Source: Cylindrodendrum hubeiense
Lineage: Eukaryota; Ascomycota; Sordariomycetes; Hypocreales; Nectriaceae
DNA: 64,000 nt
Assembly (NCBI GenBank): GCA_014621425.1
Contig: JAANBB010000024.1
Location: forward strand, 1 to 64,000
Direction: 5' to 3'
Part shown: one piece after another, positions 14,616-26,959 of the stretch
Position numbering within the stretch: position 1 is the stretch's first letter
Layout of the letters: each line of letters starts with the position of its first letter
Translations under genes and position numbers: made by a program
Notes under the pieces: generated by a model
What the model was told of the DNA's origin: nothing
Database searches by the model: none
The model's input: the letters and a program-made list of their open reading frames with translations, nothing else

Positions 14616-15017
14616 TATCACGGCCCATATCATGGACAGGTAGTCAGAACTAGCAGAATTATAATACCTATAATTTTCAATCAATCCTGTTAGATTACTA
14701 TAATTAGATTGCTATAATCTAGATCTCGCGATCCCGGATTATAGAATCCACAATACTGCAATCTACCTAGTATATAGTTAACTAGAATATATATATCCTA
14801 GATATATAACTCTCTAATTATTAATATAACCTAATTATCTCAATTACCTTGACTTACTATACTATTAAGCTAATTGATTATTATCATATATAACCTTATA
14901 AGATAAGTTTACCCTAACTATTATTACTAATATAAACCCTATAATTTATCCTTTAGGAAATAGCCTTTAACTTACCCTATATCTTATATATTATAGATTA
15001 TTAGTATAACTATTATA
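14616..15017 (+). repeat. 5' LTR of gypsy copy 2
   Basis: Starts TATCACGGCCC and ends CTATTATA; same length as the 3' LTR. The first bases are TA where an active LTR would have TG, consistent with RIP. The primer-binding region should begin at 15018 (TATTAATAGCTC), but mutation prevents naming the tRNA. Confidence 0.8.
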
Positions 15018-15299
15018 TATTAATAGCTCTTATTTAGAATAGTTATTACTAAATAATAATATATTATCATGATATTTATATTAGTACATATTCCCGCTTT
15101 ACTAGTATACTTTACTTTACCTAGTAATATTAAGATAGTGGTAGAAGTATACTAGCTGCGTACTCTTATATATACACTTTAGGATAGGATTAATAATTAG
15201 CTTAACTAGGCTGTATTACTTACTATATATAAATATAACCTAGGGGAGACTCTTAAATCCCCTTAATTTAAATTATTTAATAGTATACTAAATAATATT

Positions 15300-18200
15300 A
15301 TATTATTCTTTACTAGAATAAAGGTATATTTCTATTTTTACTTATAATACCTAATATTAGTGAAATTGTAATTTATATATACTAATAATCTCTTAATTAG
15401 TAATACTAAAATATAGTTCTTATTAATTATATAAGACTTCCTCGAGAATAATAAAGTAAACCAGAATCAAGATATAATTAATATCTTTACTAAATAGGAT
15501 AACTTTAAAGAAACTATTAAGGGACAATTTAAAATAGAGGACAAAAAAAGAAAGGTAATTATATAAATTTACTTAATTAAGTAAACCTATTTTACTATCT
15601 CCTATTCTATTATATTTAGATAAGTTATTATAAAACTAGAATAGGATAATAATATCCTTATAGAAATCTTTTATTAAGGACTTAAGGAAAAAGTCAAGGA
15701 TAAGTTTTATAAAGCTAATTATCCTAAGACCCTTATAGAATATATTATTATAGTAATTAAAGTTAATAATAGATAGTATAAATAATAATAGGAGAAAGCC
15801 AAATCCTAGCATAGAGGATAAAGTACTACTTGGAATCTATAGTATCTTAAAGTATTACCTTAAAAGGATAATTAATAAGGAAATAATTCTAGAAATAAAG
15901 GTAATATCTCTTATAGGACTTAAGCCAGATCTATAGAGCTTAGTATAATATAATAATAATAACACAAGCCCTAAGATAAGAAAAATATTATCTGTTATAA
16001 TTATAATAAAAAAGAATATTATTCACAAGACTATAGATAATCATAGAAGGAATAAACCTTCACCCCAATATTTAAGGGATAACAAATTAACTTTACTTAA
16101 TAATAGAAAATAATAATTTATATATATATAATTATTATGATTTAAAGTGGTTATAATAATAATAATACTATTATTAGAATAATATATATAAAGAAGAAGA
16201 TCTTTAATCCAGATAATAAGTTTATTCCAGTATCTAAACTAGAAGAATTAAAGGAATTTTTTATAGGAATAATTATTACTATAATATAACACTATGAAGG
16301 AAAAACACCTCTATCTTAATATAAAGAAACAATTCTGGATAGATAGCTAGACAATTATAATACCCAGACAGATTATTTATAAGCATAGAATATATTATTC
16401 AAAAAAGATAATAAAATCTATACTATCTAAGATAATTACCCAGACTTAAATAATAAAGATTACAACAACCCCTATAGGAAAAGACTCCTTACAAATAAAG
16501 ACAAAATTAACTAACCTTCATAACAGAACTAGAATTAGTAGTCACAATAATATAACCCTACAGGACAAACTTACCCCTATAATAATAATATCAGAGAATA
16601 TAGTAAAATACATAATTACTTTCTATCCACAAATAATAAATAATAATAGTAAGATAATACATATATAGACAAAAATAATATTAGGAATTAGAATAATAAA
16701 GGAAATATATACTAATAAATAATTAGAAAATAATAAGACCTCACAAAATAAGAAACTATTTATTTATAAGTAATAGGACGCGAAGAAGTATTAGTAACCT
16801 TTAAAGAACCTAAAAGAGAATTTATAGATAATTTAAGTTTATATCCAGACGCGGAAAATTATAATAAGATTTTATAGATCTTATATTATTATTTATAATA
16901 TAACCTCTATCTTAAAGAAAAATAGAATTATAATTATTATCCTCTAAGAATATTAGGAATACCTATTCTATAAGCTTACCTCATAGAAGATACTGATTAT
17001 TATAAATATATAGATAGATACCCTAAGTTTAGACTTGTAATTTTCAAGTATAAACCTTAACATTTCCCGTAGTGATATATTAAAGGATCCTATAAATTAG
17101 ATAACTATTAATATAGAGAATATAAAATCCACACTAAAGTTAAGATCTATTAATAGTACCTAAATAAGTAAACTGGATAGATATTATAAGTATTAAGATC
17201 TAATCTAGGGCTACTAATAAAATTAATAATATTTAAATGTAAAGAAAATAAAATATAGATACCTATACTATTCTTAATTAGTGAGTATATAGAAGAATTC
17301 CCTATAGACTATTAATAGGGACAATACCTAAAATATAAAATAGAAAATAATATAATTTACACTTATTTTAGAAAGATAATTAGTAAAGGATTTAATTTTT
17401 AAATTTATACTAGAGGATAGATTAAAGATCAAATCTAGTATAAGAAGATCCGGTTATAGATAAAAAACTAGAATTGTCCTCTATAAGAGAGTTATAGATA
17501 GGTAGAGTCAGAGGAGTGGATCTCTAGATAAAGGCTCTAGATATTATAATAAATATTACTATAATAAAGAAATAATACTTTAAAATATAAGTGAAAATTA
17601 AGGGAAACTGGCTTACTATACTAATAGATAGTAGTATAGAATTTAATTATATCTATTTACGAATAGTAAATAAATTGGAGTTAGTATAGAGGAATAAGGA
17701 AGAATCTTATATTATGGGTAATCTTAAAGGAACTGTATTCTACTATAATTAAGATTATGTTAACTGAGAGATCGATTATCTTAAAGTTATAGTTAATAGT
17801 CATAATTAAGGAATTAACTTTAATATTATTTTATATATAAGCTATAATCTTATTTTAGGTTATTTATAGCTAGTATAAGCAAATCTAATAATAAATTGGA
17901 GGATTAGCTAGATAAAGTTTAATAATACTAAATAATATCCCTTTAGCTATTATAATTTAAATAATAATAATAAAATCTTAACTAATAATAGTATTAGTAA
18001 GAGATTGTATGATAATATAACAGAAATTTCACTATCCCGAGATATAAAATATAAATATCATAATACTTATATAAGAATGATTTGCTATACGATTATTCAA
18101 GTAAGATTATAGTTTATATAACTGGATAAAGACTTGAAGAAAATAAAAGTGAAGGTAATAGAGGATAGATTTGTGAATGTCCCTCTAATTTATTGTATAT

Positions 18201-21200
18201 ATGATAAACTGTTTATTGAAGAACTGGAAATAGGTTTATTATAATACGGAGAATGGGATTATAAGATAGAGCTTAAAGATGGAACTTTAATTAAGTTCTT
18301 TAAGATCTATAATCTTAATTAAATCTAGCTAGATATGCTAAGAGAATACCTGGAAGATATACTTAAAAAAGGATTTATATAAATATTTAAGTCTTTAATA
18401 GATTATTCAGTTATATTTGTATTAAAGAAAGGAGGAAAACTATAATTAGTTATTAATTATTAATAGCTTAATAATATTATTATTAAGGACCGAATACTAT
18501 TACTATTTATTAATGAGTTAAAGGACAGATTCTATAATAAGAAATAATTTATAACCCTTAATCTTAAAGGAGCTTATAATCTTATATAAATTAAACCAGA
18601 ATATAAATAAAAGATTATATTTAGGATTAAGTTTAGTTTATTTAAGTATTTAATAATACTATTTAAACTTATTAATATACCCATAATGTTTTAATAAATA
18701 ATTAATAATATACTTTAAGAATATCTAGATATCTTTATTATATATTACCTTAATAATATTCTAATCTTCTTAAATAATAAAGAAAATTATATAGAATATA
18801 TCTATAAGGTACTTTAGAAATTATAGGATATAAACTTACTAGTAGAACTAGTAAAGAGTAAGTTTTATATATATAAAGTAGATTTCCTTGGATATATAAT
18901 TAGTCTAAATAAGATTTATATAAATTGAAAGAAAATTAAAGCTATTAAAGACTGACCAAGATCTATAAATATCAAAGAAATATAGAGCTTTTTAGACTTT
19001 ACTAATTATTATTAAAAGTTTATTTAAAATTTTAGAAGTAGAGAATATATTCTATTAGAACTTATAAAGAAAAATATGGATTTTAGATGGGATATTAAAG
19101 TATAGAAGGCTTTTAATAATATTAAGGATATAATTCTTAGTGAATCTATCTTATAGATATTTGACCTAGATAAAGAAGTGGAATTTAAGATAGACTCTTC
19201 TAATTTTAGTCTAAGATCCTAAATCAGATAAAGAGATATTAATAGTAAATTATACCTAATTACCTTCTATTTATATAAACTTCACAGAATAGAATTAAAT
19301 TATTCTATCTATAATAAAGAGTTCCTTACTATAATTAACTTATTTAAAGAATTTTAATATTATTTTTTAGGAAATAAATATAAGATCAAGGTCTATATAG
19401 ACTATAAGAATATCACACACTTTATAATAATATAAGAGCTTAGTAAAAGGTAATTCTATTATATAAAATACCTTTTAGAATTTGATTATATTATTATCCA
19501 TAAAAAAGAAATGGAAAATAGTAAAGCTAATACTATCAGTTAATAAGCTAACTTTAATACCAAAATTATCAAGAAACATAAACAACTCCTTAAATAGATA
19601 CCTAAAGGATATCTTAAATAATAATATATTACTTATGTCTAGAAATATAAGGAATTATAATATAAACTCAAAGAAATACTAAATAAAGACTAATAATTAT
19701 AAATTAATAATATATATTCATTCTATAAAGATATAGATAATATATATCTATAAGTTTTCGAATATTATAATAGAGTCCTATAACTTAGAGAATGATTATT
19801 TATTTCTAAGAAACTAGTATTATAGTTCTAGGAAGATAGGAATAATCTCTATTAATAGAATAGCTTATTATTTAATTAAGTATACTAAAAGTTTTATTAT
19901 AATTTCTATATATAAGAAATTAAGAAAGACTTTATACTAATCTATCTAGGATATAGACTAGGAAATCTTAATATAATAGATAAACCTAATATACTAGAAG
20001 GATAATTTATAAAAGAATTAGACAAAACTAATATACTTAATATAATATTACTAATTAGAATTAATAAGGAATAGTAATAATAACTATTATAGATAGAAAT
20101 TATATTTAAAGATAAGAAATAAATAAAGAATAATTATAAAATTAGAAAACAAAATAGACTTTTAATCTATAATAATTAAATAGTTATCTTCAAGGATATA
20201 ATAGAATAATTCCTTAAATATATATATATAAATATTAAATATAATAAGAAATAGATAATCAGTGAATTCTAGAATTATATATTTAGTAATTACTAGTTTA
20301 ATAATAACATAGTATATGAATTTATATATAAATATTACGAAGAATATAAATAATAGGAAGAAACACTTAAGATCATATAATAAGATATTTACTATTAATC
20401 CGGATAATTTAAGAAGCTAATTAGATTACTTGATACTATCTTCTAGGTATAAGATAATAATCCTATAGAAAATAAAATCTAGGAATTTAATTAGGAACTA
20501 CTTAATAAAGATAAGATAGATAAGCTATAAGTATTAGAATACCTATAAGAACACTTAGTCTAGGAAATTTATAAATATCCCCTATATAAATACTAGGATA
20601 TTAACAGAACCCTAGAAAGACTATAAAGCTAATTCTTATTTCCGAAAATAAAGAAAATTATCTCGAAATTTATTAAAGATTGTAATTTATATAATAAGTC
20701 AAAATCACTATAATATAAACTTTACAGAGAACTATAATCTCTTCTAGTAGTATAATAACCTTAGGAATCTATAATAATAGATCATATTACTAAGCTATCA
20801 CTATTAGAAAATCCTATAATTAGAGTACTCTATAACAGTATATTTATTATTATAGATAGGCTTATAAAATTTATATACTTTCTACCCTACTAAGAGTTAA
20901 TTAATATAGAATAATTCTCTTATATATTCTTGAGAAATATTATTAGTATTTATAGACTACCTAATAAAATTATCTCTGATAGAGAAATAACATTTACCTT
21001 AAAATTCTAGTAAGGATTAATAATATAAATAGGATTAAACTATAAGCTTATAATAACTTGGAGACTATAAGTAGATAGACAAACTAAATAACTTAACTAG
21101 ATAGTTAAATAGTACCTATAGTATTATATTAACTATAAATAGAATAACTAGGTCTAGAAGTTACCCATAATATAACTAGTTTATAATACCTTTACTATTA

Positions 21201-21800
21201 AAATAATAAAGCTTATACTAGTTTATACTAATTTTAGATTTATCCTAGACACTTACTAAATACTATGAGAAGGACCTCTTATAGTAAAAGCTATCCTTAT
21301 CACTAACTAGCTATAATAACTATATTAAGAAATATAAATAGAATTGAATTTTATTAGAAAATAGATAAAAAAATATTATAATTAGAAAAGATTGTAGGTA
21401 TTAATCTTCTAGGAGAGAGATATAGTTTATCTCATAATAAAAAATATCATAACCATAAAGCCAAGTTATAAATTTAACTTTAAGTTTATTAGACCTTATA
21501 AAATTCTTAAAAAAATCTTAATAAATAATTATAAATTAGATTTACCACTAAAGATTTAACTTTATTTAATTTTCTATATTTTATTCTTAGAATTAATAAT
21601 AGATATAATTAAAGTCACAGACTAGAATAATAAATAGGAAATAGAAATTAAGAATAATTAAGAATTTATTATTAAAGATATCCTTAATATAAAACAAGAA
21701 AATAATAAGATTATATATCTAGTTAAATAACAAGAATTCATAGAATTAAAGAATTTATAAAAACTAATCAAGTACCTCTTATATTACTAAAATAAACTTA
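15300..21800 (+). pseudogene. Decayed gag-pol of gypsy copy 2
   Basis: A mutated CCHC knuckle is near 15990-16030. The RT palm YxDD box is mutated near 18745, followed near 18880 by the FLGYIIS block and then the LGF-type block near 18985. RNase H core residues are near 19170-19500, and an integrase-like block (VDRL-type) near 20850 is followed by its C-terminal half to about 21200. Stops replace Trp, Gln and Arg codons, exactly the changes RIP makes. The only uninterrupted run is 66 codons long and has no function of its own. Confidence 0.75.
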
Positions 21801-22624
21801 AGAAATTCCTACATAAAAGATTATAATCACATCTAATAGGAATAGTATATTGGAATAGATACTAAGAAATACCCTATTCACTACCCTTAACTAAGACTAG
21901 ATTTAATAATAATATAGAAGGATCAAAATTAAAAGCACTTAGACCTAGGGAATTAAAATTAAAACTACCCTCAATAATAGGAAGTAAGTCTTATTATATC
22001 TATACTTCCTAGCAATTCAACTCCTCTATTAACTTATCCTTACCCTCCAGACCTTTAATACCCTGATAAAACTCTAACTCACAATACTCCTTTACCTGTT
22101 TCTTTATTATATATATCCTTAATAAACAATTTATAATAGTAATAAGATAAGTTTACATCACTATTATCTTAACTTATAGTTTCATTAAGTCTTTACTAAT
22201 ACTTTTTTCTTTAACTTTAAGATTCTTTTCTACTATAATAAGAATTTTTATTACTATAATTAATAAGAAGAATAAAAATACATAAAAAATAACTTATAAG
22301 AAGAAATAATTTTAATATTATTATAAGAACAGCCATAACTAATATACTCACTATACCTACTTAACCCGGCTACTATAATACATACCCTTAAATGTTTAAA
22401 ACAATTAGAATAAGGCATATTAGTATACTCTTCTAATAAGAAAACATTCTTTATAAATAAATAGTATTCCTCGACCTTTTTTAAAATAGGCTTAGAAATA
22501 TAGTTACTTATTATATTAATATACTATAAGTAATTATAAGTTTAAATTTAATATCTATAAATAAAAATTAGGAATAATCTCTTAATAGGTCTTAAGAATA
22601 AGAATTAATAAAGGGGAGATATTA

Positions 22625-23026
22625 TATCACGGCCTATATTATAGATAGGTAATCAGGACTAGTAGAATTATAATACTCATAATTTTCAATTAATCCTATT
22701 AGATTACTATAATTAGATCACTATAATCCGGATCTCGCGATCCCGGATTACAGGATCTATAATACTACAATCTACCTAATATATAGTCAATTAGAATATA
22801 CATATCCTAGATATATAGCTTTCTAGCTATTAATATAACCTAATTACCTTAACTACCTTAACTCACTACACCACCAAGCTAATTAACTATTATCACACAT
22901 AATCTTATAAGATAAGTTCACCCTGACTATTATTGCTAATATAAACCCTATAGTTTATCCCTTAGAAAATAACCTTTAATCTACCCTATACCTTGTATAT
23001 TATAGATCACTGGTATGACTATTATA
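22625..23026 (+). repeat. 3' LTR of gypsy copy 2
   Basis: Direct repeat of 14616-15017, preceded by the polypurine tract and followed by target duplication ACTAG. Confidence 0.8.
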
Positions 23027-23031
23027 ACTAG

Positions 23032-24360
23032 GAAATAGAATAAACTCAATTTCTTTATAGACTAGATCCAGAGTCATATAATTATTAGTTAAGAAAGTAT
23101 TAAATAAGTTATATATTCTAAGATATCCAAGATCTAAAAACAGATTAAACTTTATAATATATAGACTATCTGTGATAAAATATAACTCAATTAATTCCTC
23201 TTCAAGTAATATAGTATTACTCTATTCCCACTACTCTTATTAAAAGATCATAATAATAACAAAGAATAGGCTAATACTAATTACAATTAAGCTAAGAAGT
23301 CTAATCATTTTAGCTATTAGAAAATAAGATTGACAATTTAAAGTTAAGTTTAATATTATACCCTAGAATTTCCAGCTCATTAAATATTAGACTAGAGATA
23401 TAAGTGAAACTCCTAATATAAGAAACCCTAATAAGACTCTATTACCTTTAAGAAGATAAAATCAAATCCTATAAAGAAGTATTTCCATAATAGATAGTAT
23501 AATAAATATCTTATATACTTTAGCTATAAACTGGAGAGTATTAAGCTCTCCGGAGGTAGGATATAAAGGATTCTATTGGACTTCTTTTATATATAAAACG
23601 AGAAGTGCTATTATAATCAAGATAGATATTAAATAGAAGAGGATAAAATTTTATAATATCTTCTATCTGCTATTACTATAGATTTCTTTTTTGGGTTCTT
23701 AGTGAAGACTTTTAATAGTTTTACTAATATCTAGTTCTGAAAATAGGCACTTAAGATAATTAAAGGGATATTATTCTATTTTAGTAGGTATTTAGCTAAT
23801 CCTATTATAGTTATTATTAATTTATTTATTAAGTAGTTAAATTTTATTAACTATCTCTATAATCAGGGATTAGCTATAGCTTCTAGTATATTTATATTAG
23901 GATATTAATAGAAGTTATTAAGACTTATAAGCTATAATTACAGGTTACTCAGAAACCAACTAGGAAAGGTTTCTATACTAGATAAAGCCTTATTAGTTAA
24001 TAAAATCTATATTATCTATTATATATAACTTACTCGTAATTCAGTATAGTATTACTAGGGACTTAAAGGGAAGGAGCTTTTAGTCCTAGATATTTTAACA
24101 GGATAAAATAAGATATAAGATAAAGAAAAATAATATAATAAATACTAATTAAGTAAGATTAATAATTATATAATTTATTAAAGGAACCTAGAATAATTAG
24201 GTACTTAAAATCTTGAGAAGTAAGCTATGAAAAATATTAGGCAGTATATTATATATAGAACTGTAAATAGTATTAAGACTTATATTATATCTCTCAAAGT
24301 TCTTTCAGCTTGATTAAGAAGAGATTACTATTAGAAGATATTAATAATTTTCAACTTACT
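23032..24360. repeat. AT-rich relic, family not recognised
   Basis: RIP-like DNA continues to about 24360, where composition abruptly returns to normal. A plus-strand frame with several stops across about 23790-24350 shows a low-complexity hydrophobic and basic protein-like pattern that I could not assign to a transposase or polymerase. No intact gene. Confidence 0.4.
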
Positions 24361-25548
24361 AATATGCCTAAACTAGCCGAGACATGGCATAGATAATGAG
24401 ATTAGCCACCTGATCAATATAAGCTACAGTGCAGGCAATATAGCTAAGACCGGCTGCGGTCACTGCCACGGCTCAGCCTCAAGCACAAGTGATCATCAGT
24501 GAATCTAATAGCAAGGGCGTAGAAAAAGTGTAAAGCTAAGCTTATGATTTTTATTAGATCACGTACAGAGCTTGCGATTAATCGGTCTTAGTGTTCAATA
24601 GAGATAGACCCAGAATCTGATAATTGAATTGATCTAGGATGCCTCGAGCCCCTCTTTTCCTGTGAGGGATTTTTATCTCTTCTAATACCCCCTCTAACTA
24701 AGACTACATCACGAGCCTTGTACCATTTTCCGACATGTCAGTGTGCTAGTCCAACAGTCAATAATGGGTCTTAACACGTTAAGAGTGAATGATTTAAGTC
24801 TGCTGCCACTGTCGCAGCTAGGCGTTGACCCTCCCACTTTGTTAAAGCATATCTGGGCTGTCAAGGTTTGCGTGCGCAGCGTCTCATCCGAAAAGCCACG
24901 TTTAGACGCACAGTGAGTGAGATCTGATTTCCTTCCGGCTGTCATTGGCCCTGAACCCTGTTGTCTTATCGTTTCCATGAAGGGTACGAGCATCAAAGCA
25001 ACCTAGATGTCTCCAGGGTTGGGTGCACAGGTGACCAACTCCAGTGCATTGATCTATGGTGTCGATAAAGACGCAAGTTGGAGTTTGACTGCGTCGAGGC
25101 TACTCACAACGCCAGGACTTTCCATTAGTGACAAGGTGCTGACTGCACCTTCTAAGTGCGAATACTAAGAATAAAATTTTAGTAGCTCTGTGCGATCGCA
25201 TAGTCTACAGCCACAGTCAAGACTACGGCTGATCAAGAAGAAGGTGATCTTAGAGTAATACGACATACATTGATTAATGAGACACTGGGAATACTAGAAA
25301 TGAATTAGCCACAGAACGCTTCAGAGTGGGCGCATGAGGATGAATCAAGTACGTAAATTCAGTGAGAATCAAGCAACGACTTTCAAGCATTATTGTTTCT
25401 TCACTAGTTACCTGTCCCGATAAATGTCTGATTTAGTACCCAGCAAAAGCCCAATAATTTTAATTACATGTCCATAAATACGGATGCATATTATCCCCAC
25501 TTGGAGGACCATAAGAGACCCTGAAAATCGATGATAAAGGTGAAATCA
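24361..25548. other. Normal-composition spacer, no supported gene
   Basis: No coding region is supported. The segment 24580-24700 (TAGTGTTCAAT ... GAGCCCCTCTTTTCCTGTGAGGG) resembles 41205-41290 and may be a degenerate solo-LTR fragment. The rest shows nothing recognisable. Confidence 0.35.
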
Positions 25549-25552
25549 CTAG

Positions 25553-26057
25553 TGTGTGTGGGGGTATGGCACAGAGACGGTCAGAGACCTAACAACCAAC
25601 CCACCCAAAGCAGGTGTTGTGACTGTGGTGATAACGGCACAATGGCGGTGCGTCCGCAATGTCGGTAAAGGCGTAAATAAAAGACTCTCAAAGTGAACAA
25701 AATAAACCAGTCTGACTGATACCATCAATCGGCATCATCTGATCAAACGGGTCACAATACAATGCCGCAAGAACGGGCCAAAAAGAGCGTAAATTCGTTG
25801 TGCTAGAAAATCGTGTTAGATGACCATGACGGTGCTAAAAGGTTGAGAATCCGGATGAATCTGACCGCGATCCCGCAATCCTACCCTGCAGCTCTCAATG
25901 ACTGACTAATTGATCTTATCCAATGACCTCAATGCCTGCCGGAATGACCTAGAAAGGATATCCCGACCTCAAATGGGCTTACATCCTGACTGGCACACAC
26001 CAGCCAAGAATGCCCTAATAGGCATTTTACCCCGGAAGACCTGCTATCCCTAACACA
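25553..26057 (-). repeat. LTR-like repeat, left copy (inverted relative to 49594-50102)
   Basis: Starts TGTGTGTGGGGG and ends CCCTAACACA, so it has TG...CA ends and imperfect terminal inversion. It is flanked by CTAG on both sides (25549-25552 and 26058-26061). Its reverse complement aligns along its entire length with 49594-50102, with scattered substitutions. The size, ends and short target duplication fit a solo LTR; a non-autonomous inverted-repeat element is the alternative. Confidence 0.8.
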
Positions 26058-26393
26058 CTAGCGTCGCTGGCTGATTGTATTTTGTTAGCTTGGCACAGAT
26101 TTCAGGGATCAACACTTGATCTTCTTAACTACATAGCAAATCCCAGGAAATAAGATTCTTAGAAAGATGTTCTAAGTAGCCACATAATGTATTAACGTAT
26201 ACGTACTTCATATCTCCTCAAGAGCATTTACATTGTACCTTTGTTCATGTTCTCAAGAAACTGGCTTGCGCTAGTGTCCGGTCTGGCGCTAAAATTATTA
26301 CTAGGTTAACTATACGTATTTGGTGGGAAACAGTGGGAGCCCGCAGGGCCATGTTTGAGGGTGACCGTCTGGCTCAGCTTGGGTTCCGATGTA

Positions 26394-26420
26394 AAGGATG
26401 AAGGATGAAGGATGAAGGAT
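26394..26420 (+). repeat. Short tandem repeat, AAGGATG unit
   Basis: Almost four head-to-tail copies of the heptamer AAGGATG lie about 550 bp upstream of the dextranase start. Confidence 0.8.
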
Positions 26421-26506
26421 TCAGGCGCTAGTAATAGGCGAGTGGATGCAAAGTGCCTGTGTGCGTGCTGAACACACGATGGCAGTCAGCTTAATCCATA
26501 GTGGGT

Positions 26507-26766
26507 CTGGGGTGGCGTGGATTAAATAGATATCCTGAACTTGAGCAGAAGCTTGTGAATAATAAATCATTTGACTTTACTATAAGCTGGTTGTATTGGA
26601 AGCATCTATGTGAGGCTTTTATTGTTTATAAACTCTCACCCCTCGAAAATACGGAGGGGTTAGATAATCTACGACAGCTGATCTGGGCTGTAGCCAATTT
26701 ACATTAGATTAAGGAGTGGATGGTCCCTGCACGAAATGATCACTCACCCTGAACAGGGTTCTGGGG
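26507..26766 (+). promoter_or_regulatory. Dextranase promoter with two CTGGGG carbon-repression-type sites
   Basis: CTGGGG occurs at 26507-26512 and 26761-26766 upstream of the ATG at 26960. This matches the SYGGRG consensus bound by the Aspergillus carbon catabolite repressor CreA. A TATA-like CATATAG lies near 26795. Glucose repression would be normal for a secreted polysaccharidase, but six-base sites occur by chance, so this is only suggestive. Confidence 0.3.
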
Positions 26767-26959
26767 TTTCAAGTTGGATTCTGGGAGGCCAGCCGCATAT
26801 AGTACTGCCCTGCCTCAAACTCAGATACTAATTCTTACTTCGCATTTGTCCGCTACCTAAACAAAACATTGTCTGGTACAATCTTTCTCTTGTTCGGTTT
26901 TCGGTTTTTCTTGTCTGGCCCTTATTTTCTAGTTTCTTTTACAGGCATACGGGCTGATC

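Larger units (their letters stand above)
14616..23026 (+). mobile_element. RIP-inactivated full-length Ty3/gypsy retrotransposon, copy 2
   Basis: An 8.4-kb element bounded by ~402-bp LTRs (14616-15017 and 22625-23026) and by a perfect 5-bp target duplication, ACTAG at 14611-14615 and 23027-23031. A polypurine tract (AAAGGGGAGA) lies just before the 3' LTR. The internal region reads in the order zinc knuckle, protease, RT, RNase H, integrase on the plus strand with many in-frame stops. The domain order (integrase after RNase H) assigns it to Ty3/gypsy. It is less mutated than copy 1: more CpG, such as CTCGCGATCC, survives. Confidence 0.85.

Noticed and set aside
19482..19682. 66-residue plus-strand frame in AT-rich DNA
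   Set aside because: It lies inside the decayed pol of gypsy copy 2, overlapping the end of RNase H; it is a chance gap between stops.
181..24360. Possible centromere or mitochondrial insertion because of extreme AT content
   Set aside because: Recognisable RIPed gypsy pol motifs, LTRs and a target duplication explain most of it; no mitochondrial gene was seen. A centromere cannot be excluded from 24 kb but nothing demands it.
24709..24996. 95-residue minus-strand frame
   Set aside because: No family features, no neighbours and no splice context; treated as chance.
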